From CAYUWG01 sp964448285 (GTDB taxonomy: Bacteria > Bacteroidota > Ignavibacteria > SZUA-365), in contig CAYUWG010000035.1 of NCBI GenBank assembly GCA_964448285.1, positions 1-37,935 of the forward strand: a stretch of 37,935 nucleotides of DNA. Reading direction: 5' to 3'. A program made the position numbers and the translations under genes. Below, piece by piece: positions 21,752 through 30,646 of the stretch. The notes below the pieces were generated by a model. The model did no database searches, was not told where the DNA came from, and worked only from the letters and a program-made list of their open reading frames with translations. The first letter of the stretch is position 1. Each line of letters starts with the position of its first letter.

Positions 21752-22480
21752 TCAAATACCGATTGAAGTAGTTCCGCCATCAACAGGGAGTATGTGGCCT
21801 GTGAGGTACGTGGCGTCGCGTACAAGATAAAGCACGGCGTCGATAATGTCTTGCGGATACCCGTAGCGCTTCAACGGAATGCGCCGCTCGTCAATGTGCG
21901 TTCTTTCCTCTTCACCCGGAACGAGGATCACTCCCGGTGCAATCGCATTGACACGAACGTTGGGTGCGAGAGCTTTTGCCAGTGCTCGCGTCAGCATGAT
22001 CACGCCAGCCTTGGAGACATTGTAGGGGATGTGCTTCTTCCACGGTTCGAACCCGCCTGCCGATGCAAGATTGACGACACAGCCTTTGCGCAACTTCAAT
22101 GCATCCGCACAGAATTGAACGAGGAAAAACTGCGCTCGGAGATTGATGTCCAGTGCCGCATTCCATATCTCTTCGGTGACTTCCTCGAATGACGCTTCTG
22201 GGAAAATCCCCGCGTTGTTCACAAGAACATCCAGTCCGTCGGTCCATTCATTCAGTTCGCTTGCAATGCGTCTGATATCCGAAACGATTGCGAGATCGGC
22301 TTGCAGCTCAAGGACATCTCCTCCGCTTGCACGGATTTGCGCTGCTGCTTCATGCATTCCGTCGAGGGATCGATGTGCATGGAGAGCGACGTCATATCCT
22401 TCTTGCGCAAGTGCGAGAGCGATCTTTCGCCCGAGCCTTCGACCGGAACCTGTGACGAGTGCTGTCTTCCTTTCGCTCAT
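21752..22480 (-). CDS. SDR family oxidoreductase (pteridine reductase-like)
   Basis: 242 residues, a classical short-chain dehydrogenase. The cofactor motif is TGSGRRLG (10-17). NNAG is at 88-91, with a catalytic Ser140 and YxxxK (Tyr153, Lys157). Loss of the usual second Gly in favour of Arg (TGSGRRLG) is typical of the pteridine reductase/FolM branch and indicates NADPH preference. The C-terminus has VDGGTTSIGI. It overlaps the YgfZ gene by ATGA. A folate-related partner (YgfZ) next door fits a pterin or folate role, but the substrate is inferred only. Confidence 0.88.
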   Translation of the reverse strand: MSERKTALVTGSGRRLGRKIALALAQEGYDVALHAHRSLDGMHEAAAQIRASGGDVLELQADLAIVSDIRRIASELNEWTDGLDVLVNNAGIFPEASFEEVTEEIWNAALDINLRAQFFLVQFCADALKLRKGCVVNLASAGGFEPWKKHIPYNVSKAGVIMLTRALAKALAPNVRVNAIAPGVILVPGEEERTHIDERRIPLKRYGYPQDIIDAVLYLVRDATYLTGHILPVDGGTTSIGI

Positions 22481-23499
22481 GCCTGAACCTCGGCAACGTA
22501 CTCAGCATCGCCGATGACAGCAGTAAGCATCGTACCGACGGCCTCATAGCGAATGCGAATAAGCCCAAGTCCGTGTGTGATGTTCGTCGAAGGATCGAAT
22601 GCGAGTGAAGTCAAAATACCCGCGTTTTCATTTTCAGATTTCAACTCAACGGGCAGAAGCGAATCATCCGTGCATTGAGGAGTTAACTGAAGACGTTTCA
22701 GGTGACGTTGCACCTTGTTGTAGGAATCGAGACGGGCGATCACCTCCTGGCCGATGTAGCATCCCTTCGTAAAACTCACCGCAGTAGCCGCACCGGATTC
22801 AAGGGGATTGAACTGCGCGGTCAATTCATGACCAACGGAAGGGAAACCGTTCATCACGCGCCAGAGATGCTGCGCTTCATAAGAAACGCGGGGAACGTTG
22901 CGAAGCATCTCTTCAACCCGCTCACGTGATTCTCGCAGAGCAAGCAATCGCACTCCGCTGCCGGTCATGCTTTTATGGTGAAAAATCTCGATGCCATCGT
23001 CACGACGTGCCGTCATCCAGGCATCCGGGGTTTGCTCGATCTCGCGATGGTATTGAACTCCCATCACTTCGTATTGGATGAATTCGCTTGTGACGTCCGT
23101 GTACTTCACGTCTTCCATGATCGTGTATTTATCGAACCATGCGAGGAGTTCATCGCGCTTTCCCCGTGAGATGAGCAGAAGGGTTTCGCTTTCATGCGGA
23201 ACGACGAACACGACGTCCAGCACTCGCCCTTTCTCGTTCGTGAGAACGGCCTCACCGCACATTCCCGGTTTGAGATGGATCACCTCACTTGCAGAAAGTC
23301 GATGGAGAAGTTCGATGAACTCCGTACCGACGGCACGTATCACGCCATGCGACGTGAGTTCACATGCGAAAGCCCCCGTGCGAATCACCGTTGCATCTTC
23401 GTTCGTCACGACGCTCTTACTGAAAAGCATCATCGCAGACAGATTCTGATACTCTGACTGAACGCTATCTGTCTGCCCATCGTTCAACAGCTTTCGCAA
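22477..23499 (-). CDS. ygfZ: Folate-binding YgfZ/GcvT-like protein
   Basis: 340 residues from TTG 23499. The diagnostic motif KGCYIGQE is at 245-252, with Cys247. YgfZ proteins bind tetrahydrofolate and support Fe-S cluster repair and tRNA thiomethylation. The N-terminal GcvT-like region includes LHRLSASEVIHLKPGMCGEAVLTNEKGRVLDV. The start is uncertain. TTG 23499 keeps EYQNLSA, which aligns with the conserved family N-terminus, but it overlaps the GT9 gene by 35 bp and has a weak ribosome-binding site. ATG 23433 (MMLFSK) is the alternative. The downstream ATGA overlap couples it to the SDR. Confidence 0.85.
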   Translation of the reverse strand: MRKLLNDGQTDSVQSEYQNLSAMMLFSKSVVTNEDATVIRTGAFACELTSHGVIRAVGTEFIELLHRLSASEVIHLKPGMCGEAVLTNEKGRVLDVVFVVPHESETLLLISRGKRDELLAWFDKYTIMEDVKYTDVTSEFIQYEVMGVQYHREIEQTPDAWMTARRDDGIEIFHHKSMTGSGVRLLALRESRERVEEMLRNVPRVSYEAQHLWRVMNGFPSVGHELTAQFNPLESGAATAVSFTKGCYIGQEVIARLDSYNKVQRHLKRLQLTPQCTDDSLLPVELKSENENAGILTSLAFDPSTNITHGLGLIRIRYEAVGTMLTAVIGDAEYVAEVQA

Positions 23500-24538
23500 C
23501 GCGTTCGGGTTCGATAAACTCCATGCACTGATACTGGTCGTTGATGCATGTCGGCCTGAAGAAACACATGCATTCCTTCGACGGCTCTATGATCTCTCCC
23601 CTTCCGTATAGTTCGAATTCATATCTGTTGAAAATGTTGTTGAAAAGCACGAGCGGCTTCTTCAGTCCGATTGCGATGTGCATTGCCATCGTCACAGCGC
23701 TAACGATCACATCGCATTCATGCATCAATGCGATGAACGTTTGCAACGAAAAGTGACCGAGATACATCCCGCCTGTACGCCGTGCGAGCATCGCATTCTT
23801 TTCATGCTCTTGTTCGCCTCCAAGAAAGAGAACCTGCATTCCATTTCCCTGCAGCGTTCGAGCAAGCGCAATCCAGCTTTCATCGGGCCAGAGGCGGCTT
23901 GTCCAGCGACCGCCACATCCCGTGTTCAATCCGATGATGGGCTTTGAGTGATCGAGTCCGAAATCCTGAGGCACGGCATCGAGGATGTACTCTTCGCCGT
24001 TCCACTCATAACCGCATACCTCGAACATCTCCTTTACATAGTGCTTCGTGTTCGCTTTGTTGAGATCATCGAAAATGCCGGTGAGGAACTTGTGCCGAGC
24101 GTCTTCATCGATTGGCGCACAGACGCCGTTGGCGAGCGTAAAGCCCTTCTTCATGCGAGCGTTTATTCGATACGTCATCGCACATGCTTCCAAATCCTTG
24201 TCGAGATTGATGACGAGGTCGAAGTCGATTGCATAGAGCGATGTCACGCTGGCGGCGTTGAACTTCAACTTCCGGTCAACCGATGCCGGCAGTATTTCAG
24301 GCGTCTGGGTGAGCCACCAGATTCGCGCGTTTGGAAACGCTTCTTTCAGTCTGTGCAGAAGCGGAGTCGTGCGAATGACGTCGCCGATTGCCCCAAGCTT
24401 GATGATGAGGATGTTCCGGTCTGTCGGATCATAGTATGAACATCCATCGCAGTGAACGCCTTCACGCTTATGCGGCGCACAAGGGATATCCCCTCGGAAA
24501 TGTCGGCAGTCGGCTTTGTAAAGAGAAAGATCAGGCAT
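23465..24538 (-). CDS. Glycosyltransferase family 9 (heptosyltransferase-like)
   Basis: 357 residues. The GT9 N-lobe begins NILIIKLGAIGDVIRTTPLLHRLKEAFP (42-69). Donor-binding elements include GLNTGCGGRW, LWPDESWIALA and VLFLGGEQE, and a VTMAMHIAIGLKKPLVLF segment near the end of the C-lobe. GT9 enzymes add ADP-heptose or related sugars to LPS core. An unusual N-terminal extension carries four cysteines (Cys11, Cys20, Cys30, Cys33; the last two as CDGC), which could bind a metal. The C-terminus has another Cys cluster (CMCFFRPTC). It is the first gene of the overlapping minus-strand string. ATG 24538 is a clear start. Confidence 0.88.
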   Translation of the reverse strand: MPDLSLYKADCRHFRGDIPCAPHKREGVHCDGCSYYDPTDRNILIIKLGAIGDVIRTTPLLHRLKEAFPNARIWWLTQTPEILPASVDRKLKFNAASVTSLYAIDFDLVINLDKDLEACAMTYRINARMKKGFTLANGVCAPIDEDARHKFLTGIFDDLNKANTKHYVKEMFEVCGYEWNGEEYILDAVPQDFGLDHSKPIIGLNTGCGGRWTSRLWPDESWIALARTLQGNGMQVLFLGGEQEHEKNAMLARRTGGMYLGHFSLQTFIALMHECDVIVSAVTMAMHIAIGLKKPLVLFNNIFNRYEFELYGRGEIIEPSKECMCFFRPTCINDQYQCMEFIEPERVAKAVERWADR

Positions 24539-24600
24539 GAAAATGTGAGAGTGACTGGCTGAGTTGGGCGGAACGATGATTCTCCGCAGGACGCTTCGAA

Positions 24601-25596
24601 TTACTCAAGGATCTGCTTGACGTGATAATCCATCATCGTCTGCTCCTGCTTCGTTACCATCTCGGCAAGCAAGCCGGTCGAGATGAGCTGGATGCCGACA
24701 AGCATCAACAGCACACCGAGCATGAGCAGAGGTCGGTTCGACACGGGGTAGCCCATGAACCATTCGACCGTGAGCCATCCGTTGATGACGATGCCGGCAA
24801 AGAGGAGGATCGAACCGATCGTCCCGAAGACGTGAAGCGGTCGTTGCGTGTAGCGTGAGGTGAACACGACGGTGAGTAGGTCCAAGAATCCCTTGAAGAA
24901 ACGGCTAAGCCCGAACTTCGTCTTCCCGTGTTTCCTCGGATGATGCTGCACCGGTATTTCGGTTACGGAGAAACCGGCCATCTTCGCAAGCACCGGAATG
25001 TACCGGTGCATTTCACCATAAACGACGACGCTCTTTACGACTTCATTCTTGTATGCTTTCAATCCGCAGTTGAAGTCATGTATCCTGATGCCGGATAAGA
25101 GACCCGTGACAAAGTTGAAGAACTTCGATGGAATCGTTTTCGAAATCGGGTCGTGCCGTTTCTTCTTCCATCCCGAAACCATATCGTACCCTTCCTCGAT
25201 TTTCGCAATAAGTGCGGGCACTTCTGCCGGATCATCCTGCAAATCCGCATCCATCGTGATGACGTATTTTCCCTGCGCTCTCTTAAAACCCACAGCCAAG
25301 GCAGCGCTCTTTCCGTAATTGCGCCGGAAACGAACGAGCTTGAATCGTGCATCACGGCTGTGGAGTGATTCGATGGCTTCGTGGGAGCCGTCGTTGCTGC
25401 CATCATCGATAAACCAAACTTCCCACTGTTCGGTAATTCGTCCGACATGCTCAGCGATCCTTTCAGCAAGTTCGTTGAGGGAATCGCGCTCGTTGTAAAG
25501 GGGGATGACGATGGAAACATCACACGGTGATGACTGCGAAGGCGTTTTCGATGCTGTGTTCTCTGATGTCGTAATGGTGCGGGATTCGATGGCCAA
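24601..25596 (-). CDS. Glycosyltransferase family 2, polyprenol-phosphate type
   Basis: 331 residues. The GT-A domain has VSIVIPLYNE (27-36), the nucleotide-sugar motif DDG (64-66), the metal-binding DAD (116-118) and LQDDP. An HRYIP segment (197-201) is typical of dolichol/undecaprenol-phosphate mannosyl- or glucosyltransferases (DPM1, GtrB, ArnC). Two transmembrane helices follow at about 254-275 and 288-312. It would load a sugar on a lipid carrier at the inner membrane. The only in-frame start is TTG 25596, because a TAA stop lies just upstream and no ATG or GTG occurs before the domain. It is divergent from the ATP-grasp gene. Confidence 0.88.
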   Translation of the reverse strand: MAIESRTITTSENTASKTPSQSSPCDVSIVIPLYNERDSLNELAERIAEHVGRITEQWEVWFIDDGSNDGSHEAIESLHSRDARFKLVRFRRNYGKSAALAVGFKRAQGKYVITMDADLQDDPAEVPALIAKIEEGYDMVSGWKKKRHDPISKTIPSKFFNFVTGLLSGIRIHDFNCGLKAYKNEVVKSVVVYGEMHRYIPVLAKMAGFSVTEIPVQHHPRKHGKTKFGLSRFFKGFLDLLTVVFTSRYTQRPLHVFGTIGSILLFAGIVINGWLTVEWFMGYPVSNRPLLMLGVLLMLVGIQLISTGLLAEMVTKQEQTMMDYHVKQILE

Positions 25597-25760
25597 AGGG
25601 TTTCCGGATTATTCGAATGGCAGTCGAAAATACCGAGGAGGTATCCGATATACAAGGTTGAAGACTTCGCCCGTCCGCGCTGTCGGTATCCCTCGAGGAA
25701 CTCGCGTTCGAAAACAGAACCGAGATGGGATATTCCGTGGTGTGCATTGAACGCAGGTAT

Positions 25761-25790
25761 TTGACAACAATGAGGAACCGCGTCTATATT
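25761..25790 (+). promoter_or_regulatory. Sigma70-type promoter candidate for the ATP-grasp operon
   Basis: TTGACA (25761-25766) and TATATT (25785-25790) with an 18-bp spacer, about 98 bp before ATG 25889. It lies in the 292-bp divergent region between the GT2 gene and the ATP-grasp gene. Quality is good for a housekeeping promoter, but some Bacteroidota use different boxes. Confidence 0.5.
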
Positions 25791-25888
25791 GGCGCAACGT
25801 TCGTGCATCTGTCCCTGGTCCCAGCCTCCGGCGGAATTACACTGAGACGCGACACTACGCTTCCATCACTTCTTAAGAATACAAACGC

Positions 25889-26824
25889 ATGAAACGCATC
25901 GGCATTTTGTTTGGGCAAGAAAGCACCTTCCCTCCTGCTTTAGTGGAAAGAATCAACAGCAAGGACATCGATGGAGTCAAGGCGGAGTTTCTCAAGGTTG
26001 GCGCGGTTTACGACCATGGTTTTTCCGGGTACGCAGTGATCATCGACCGGATATCCCACGACATCCCTTTCTATCGTTCGTATCTGAAGAACGCGGCGCT
26101 TCACGGTGCATACGTGTTCAACAATCCGTTCTGGTGGTCAGCAGACGATAAGTTCATCGACATCGCGATCGCGGCGAAGGCCGGTGTCGCTGTTCCGCGC
26201 ACGGTGCTTTTACCTACGAAGGATCACCCGCCAAACACAACCTCTCAGTCCATGAGGAACATGAAGTTCCCCATCGAATGGGAGGAAGTTTTCGACTACG
26301 TCGGTTTCCCCTGTTTTATGAAGCCGTTCGATGGTGGTGGATGGAGAAACGTCTATAAGATCAATTCGCCTGAAGAGTTCTTTCATCAGTACGATCAAAC
26401 GGCGGACATCTGCATGATCCTCCAGCAAGGAATCGAATATGAATCGTACTACCGGTGTTACGGTGTCGGTCGCCGTGACGTTCACATCATGCCGTATGCA
26501 CCGCACCATCCGATGCACCTGCGATACGTTGTCGAATATCCCGAAAACCAGTCTCTGATGGAACGCATGCATCGTGACGTGATCGCGATCAACAATGCGT
26601 TGGGCTATGATCTCAACACCGTGGAGTTTGCCGTGAAAGAAGGTATTCCCTATGCCATCGATTACATGAATCCCGCTCCGGACTGTGACATCAACTCTGT
26701 CACGCCGGCCAATTTCGAATGGGTGGTCGAATCCGTCGCGCGCTTCGCAATCGACTGCGCACTCGAAGGACGAACGCTCTTCACCGGCAACCTCCACGAC
26801 ACCCTGTTCCTCTCTTCGAAGTAA
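25889..26824 (+). CDS. ATP-grasp ligase-like protein
   Basis: 311 residues. The N-terminal pre-ATP-grasp region begins MKRIGILFGQESTFPPALVERIN. The nucleotide-binding core has FMKPFDGGGWRNVYKI (about 147-162), with the Lys and glycine-rich loop. The metal-binding end is VEFAVKEGIPYAIDYMNPAPD (about 251-271). ATP-grasp enzymes join a carboxylate, activated as acyl phosphate, to an amine. There is no signal peptide. It is the first gene of a tight plus-strand trio: the GCS2-type ligase starts 36 bp later and the M29 peptidase 10 bp after that. Together they suggest synthesis of a small peptide or amide. Substrates are unknown. Confidence 0.85.
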   Translation: MKRIGILFGQESTFPPALVERINSKDIDGVKAEFLKVGAVYDHGFSGYAVIIDRISHDIPFYRSYLKNAALHGAYVFNNPFWWSADDKFIDIAIAAKAGVAVPRTVLLPTKDHPPNTTSQSMRNMKFPIEWEEVFDYVGFPCFMKPFDGGGWRNVYKINSPEEFFHQYDQTADICMILQQGIEYESYYRCYGVGRRDVHIMPYAPHHPMHLRYVVEYPENQSLMERMHRDVIAINNALGYDLNTVEFAVKEGIPYAIDYMNPAPDCDINSVTPANFEWVVESVARFAIDCALEGRTLFTGNLHDTLFLSSK

Positions 26825-26859
26825 ACTCATCCGGTAACTCTAAACGTACAGGTGATAAC

Positions 26860-28020
26860 ATGACTCAAACTCGACCTACGTTTTCCCTTGGCATCGAAGA
26901 AGAATTCATGATCGTCGATCCAAAAACTCGTGAGTTGCGGTCCCATATCCAGGAGATCATCGAAGAAGGCAGGAAGGTGCTCAAGGAATCAATCAAGCCT
27001 GAGATGCACCAATCGGTGGTCGAAGTCGGTACGGGTATCTGTCAGAACATCAAAGAAGCGCGGGTCGATGTGTTTGATAAACGGCGAACGATCGCGCAAC
27101 TGGCAATGGCACGAGGACTTCGAATCGGCGCTTCGAGCACACATCCCTTTTCGAGTTGGGAGGACCAAGAGATCACGCCGAACATTCGCTACAAGAACAT
27201 CATCGAAGACATGCAGATGGTGGCGCGAGCAAATCTGATTTTCGGTCTGCACGTCCACGTTGGAATCGAGAACCGTCAGACTGCAATCGAGATCATGAAT
27301 GAAGCGCGGTATTTCCTTCCGCACTTGCTTGCTCTTTCAAGTAACTCACCCTTCTGGCAAGCGCGCAAAACCGGATTGAAATCCTATCGCACGAAAGTAT
27401 TCGACAAATTCCCGCGCACCGGAATCCCGGAGTATTATCCGAGCTACGGCGAGTTTGAACGCTTCGTACAACTCCTCATCCAGACGAATAGCATCGACGA
27501 TGGAAAGAAGATCTGGTGGGATATTCGTCCGCACGCGCTGTTCAACACGCTTGAGTTTCGCATTTGCGACATTCCGCTTCGCGCCGATGAAACGGTTGCA
27601 ATGGCCGCGCTCATTCAGGCGATCGTCGCAAAGATCTGGAAACTTCGAACACAGAATTTGGGCTTTCGCCTTTACCGCCGCGATTTGATTTTGGAAAACA
27701 AGTGGCGTGCAGCACGCTATGGCATCGAAGGCAAATTGATCGACTTCGGAAAAGCGATGGAGATTCCATTCACCGATCTTGCCGAGGAACTTCTCGATTT
27801 CGTCGATGACGTCGTCGATGAACTCGACAGCCGTGAAGAGGTCTCGCACATACGGGACATCATGACGATGGGAAGCGGTGCAGACCGGCAGTTAGCCATC
27901 TACGAACAGGCAAACGACCTCAAGCGCGTCGTGGATTACATCGTGAAGGAAACGCACCACGGGCTTGGCATCGATGTTCCGCCACCGGAGCCACTCAAGG
28001 AGCACACATTCATTGACTGA
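26860..28020 (+). CDS. Carboxylate-amine ligase, GCS2/YbdK family
   Basis: 386 residues from ATG 26860 (MTQTRPTFSLGIEEEF), with AGGTGA upstream. The open frame extends to 26719 inside the ATP-grasp gene, but that region is shadow. The family hallmark LGIEEEF (10-16) provides metal-binding glutamates. HVHVGIENRQTAIEIMN and FNTLEFRICDIPL are further GCS2 blocks. The length is close to E. coli YbdK (372). YbdK-type enzymes have weak glutamate-cysteine ligase activity, and related plant and bacterial enzymes ligate other amines. It lies between an ATP-grasp protein and an aminopeptidase, consistent with a two-step peptide ligase pathway. Confidence 0.9.
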   Translation: MTQTRPTFSLGIEEEFMIVDPKTRELRSHIQEIIEEGRKVLKESIKPEMHQSVVEVGTGICQNIKEARVDVFDKRRTIAQLAMARGLRIGASSTHPFSSWEDQEITPNIRYKNIIEDMQMVARANLIFGLHVHVGIENRQTAIEIMNEARYFLPHLLALSSNSPFWQARKTGLKSYRTKVFDKFPRTGIPEYYPSYGEFERFVQLLIQTNSIDDGKKIWWDIRPHALFNTLEFRICDIPLRADETVAMAALIQAIVAKIWKLRTQNLGFRLYRRDLILENKWRAARYGIEGKLIDFGKAMEIPFTDLAEELLDFVDDVVDELDSREEVSHIRDIMTMGSGADRQLAIYEQANDLKRVVDYIVKETHHGLGIDVPPPEPLKEHTFID

Positions 28021-28030
28021 CAGGAGCAGC

Positions 28031-29092
28031 ATGTTTGAAGGTGAACGACACGCACACACGTCATTGGAACGACTGATCACCACTCCCTATCCTGCGGAGT
28101 ACAGAACGGCGGCGAGGAATGCAATCGAAGTCTGTCTGCGCCTGCAACCGGAAGAAAAATTCGTCCTCATTACGGATGAAGCTTCGCTCGCAATCGGCGC
28201 AAGCCTCGCCGACGAAGTGCGATCATTAGGAAATCCGATGCACGTGTTCATCCTCGAAGAAATGGGTGTGCGTCCGATGATCGCGATGCCGCAGGAAATT
28301 CTCGACGCACTGTTCCATACCGACGTGAGCATTTACGCATGTGCTTCGCAAATGGGCGAGCTTCGCCATCGCATCGAGATGATGAACACGATCAACGTGG
28401 CAAAGCCGCGTCACGGACACATGGTGAACATCAACCATCGCATCATGATTGAGGGGATGCAGGCGGATTTCATCGAGGTGGATCGCATCAGCCAGCGCGT
28501 CTTCGAACTTGCATCGCAGGCTCGAACGATCACGGCTAAAACCCGTCACGGTACAGATATCGAAGCCACGCTTTCACCGCAGTTGAATTGGCTCAAGACG
28601 AGCGGCATCATCTCGTCCGACAAGTGGGGAAACCTCCCCGGCGGCGAAACCTTCACCGCACCCGAAAACGTCAACGGTGTTTACGTCGTGGACGGCGTTG
28701 TCGGCGATTATCTCTGCGGCAAGTACGGCGACCTTTCCGAAACCCCGCTCACGATAGAAATAGCGAACAGCAGGATTCGCAGTTGCTCCTGCGAGAACAA
28801 AGAACTGCTCCATGAATTCATCCAGTACTGCATGACCGATGAAAACAGCGACCGTGTCGGTGAGTTCGCCATCGGAACGAACACCGCATGCACGAGCATC
28901 ATCGGCCACATTCTCCAGGATGAAAAAATCCCCGGCGTGCACATCGCCTTTGGCCATCCCTATGCGGAACACACCGGCGCCGACTGGAAATCATCGACGC
29001 ACATCGACGTGGTGGGCAGAGACTTCGATATCTGGATAGAAGGACAAAAGATCATGCAGGACGGAATGTTCATGCAGGATATTCTTTCGTGA
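28031..29092 (+). CDS. M29-like metallo-aminopeptidase
   Basis: 353 residues from ATG 28031 with AGGAG at 28022-28026. The M29 (AmpS/aminopeptidase T) metal and catalytic pattern is visible: NLPGGE (Glu206), GEFAIG (Glu278), PGVHIAFG (His304), HPYAEH with Tyr311, and STHIDV (His324, Asp326). M29 enzymes are cytosolic two-metal exopeptidases removing N-terminal residues. It is slightly shorter than characterised members (about 410). It is the third gene of the ATP-grasp/GCS2 trio, with an intergenic gap of only 10 bp. It might trim, mature or recycle the ligation product, rather than act in general peptide turnover. Confidence 0.82.
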   Translation: MFEGERHAHTSLERLITTPYPAEYRTAARNAIEVCLRLQPEEKFVLITDEASLAIGASLADEVRSLGNPMHVFILEEMGVRPMIAMPQEILDALFHTDVSIYACASQMGELRHRIEMMNTINVAKPRHGHMVNINHRIMIEGMQADFIEVDRISQRVFELASQARTITAKTRHGTDIEATLSPQLNWLKTSGIISSDKWGNLPGGETFTAPENVNGVYVVDGVVGDYLCGKYGDLSETPLTIEIANSRIRSCSCENKELLHEFIQYCMTDENSDRVGEFAIGTNTACTSIIGHILQDEKIPGVHIAFGHPYAEHTGADWKSSTHIDVVGRDFDIWIEGQKIMQDGMFMQDILS

Positions 29093-29116
29093 TTTCGAGT
29101 GAACTCGATTGGAGCA

Positions 29117-30430
29117 TCAGCGAAACACGATCATTCTTCTTGTGATGCTGGTTCCCTCGACTTCAAGCCGATAGATATAGATGCCGACCGGTAAATCATC
29201 CGAACGGTATCGATGAACATGGCGACCGGCTTCCAACGCTCGATCTACGAGAGTGCCTATCCGGCGACCATTGAGATCGTAGAGTATCAGACGTGCATGC
29301 ATTTCGAGTGGAAGAGAATAGGCTATCTCAATCTCAGCGCGAAAAGGATTCGGTAAGTTCTGTTCGAGCGATATTTCGGATGCGCGCATTGGAGACGATA
29401 CTGAGGTAAGCAGCGCGTTACGGGACAGAGGAACGATCGTCTCAGGTGTGAACGGATCATCGGAATGCAGGTGCAACGTCGCTTCATGAACACCGAGACG
29501 AACAGGTATGAATTGGATCGTGAAATCTTTCTTTGAAAATCCGCCTGGGAGCTTCGCTCAACTCTCCATCGATTTTGTACCGGATTCCGAGGGTGAAAAA
29601 TCGGCGAACATCCGCCTCGAACCTTCACGATACGCCGCGACCGTTTCTCGGTGAACACGGTACCATGACCGACGACATTCGAACTGAAACTCATCTGCGG
29701 TATCGTGGGCGGGGTACGACGATACGTCCATACTTGATCGCAATCACCTGTCAGAAGCCCGAAATTCGGATTGACGAACGTCACGTTGCACAATTCGCAT
29801 CGTGAGAGGTTGACATTCTGCCAACTTTGCCCACCGTCTCTCGAAGTCCCAGCGGTACCATTGAAGCCACTTCCGACGGCGATGAGGAAGTTGTTTGCAT
29901 CTCCGGCTGCTCCTCGCTTCTGATTCTTCGCAGTGTTGTTCGCTGACGTGTATTTACGCCAAGTGAATCCCCCATCATTTTTACGGCGACTTCGCCCTGT
30001 TCGGAGACTGCAAATCCGGTGTTGTTATCGGCAAAGTCAAGGCCGTTATAACGCGTAGCCGGAGAACCACCGCGTGCCACACGCCCGTTTGAATTTTTCG
30101 CTAGGAGCCACCGCCGTTATTGGTCATATACACCATCCCTTGCCCGGTTGAGATGACACCGTTGTAAGGATCGAGGAACGAAACATCGAGCAGTTCTCCG
30201 GCCGGTTCTCCAGGATTGTTGAGATAGCGTCGTTGCCATGTGCTTCCGCCATCCGTCGTTTTATAGATCTTCCCATCGAATGAAGCCACGTACCCCGAAT
30301 CCGGTGAGACAAAGCTTATGGCTGAAACAGCCCCGAGACCGCTTGTCCCAACATTCTTATAGACGAACTGCGAAATGCCATCCACTGAGAGAATAAGAAG
30401 ACACGCGATCAATGATACACGAGTGTTCAT
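29117..30430 (-). pseudogene. Frameshifted YCF48/BNR-like secreted protein with T9SS sorting domain
   Basis: A conceptual protein of about 437 residues runs from ATG 30430 to 29117, needing four frame changes. It has a signal peptide (MNTRVSLIACLLILSVDG) and YCF48-like repeats with TTDGGSTW, DGGFTW and RDGGQSW. A middle beta region follows, then a T9SS type A C-terminus (LEQNLPNPFRAE, LNGRRIGTLV, VGIYIYRLEV, RRMIVFR). Breaks lie near 30104 (CC in place of CCC), 29978-29982 (five T's for six), 29620 (one extra base in AA) and 29547 (one extra base in GGG). Each is a +/-1 change in a homopolymer. The restored frame reads continuously, for example FTLGIRYKIDGELSEAPGG. Either the gene decayed recently or the assembly has local errors. 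Confidence 0.8.
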
Positions 30431-30646
30431 GGGCAGACTCCATATTCCGGTTCACGAATTCACAGACCAAAGTATTAAAGTGAGACCTGCGCTGCAATCA
30501 AGCCCCGGTGCAAGACACTCGCGTTGTGGAATCGTTACATGTTCCGCTTACAGAGTCGGATTTGTGTCTCGATTCTGGCTTCTCTATGTAACCGCCGCTA
30601 ATCTGTCAGTGTCTTTCTGTTCGGATCAGAACATCACGGAGGACTC

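Noticed and set aside
26719..26859. Upstream start at 26719 for the GCS2 ligase
   Set aside because: It lies inside the ATP-grasp gene in another frame. ATG 26860 has its own ribosome-binding site and opens directly into the LGIEEEF domain.
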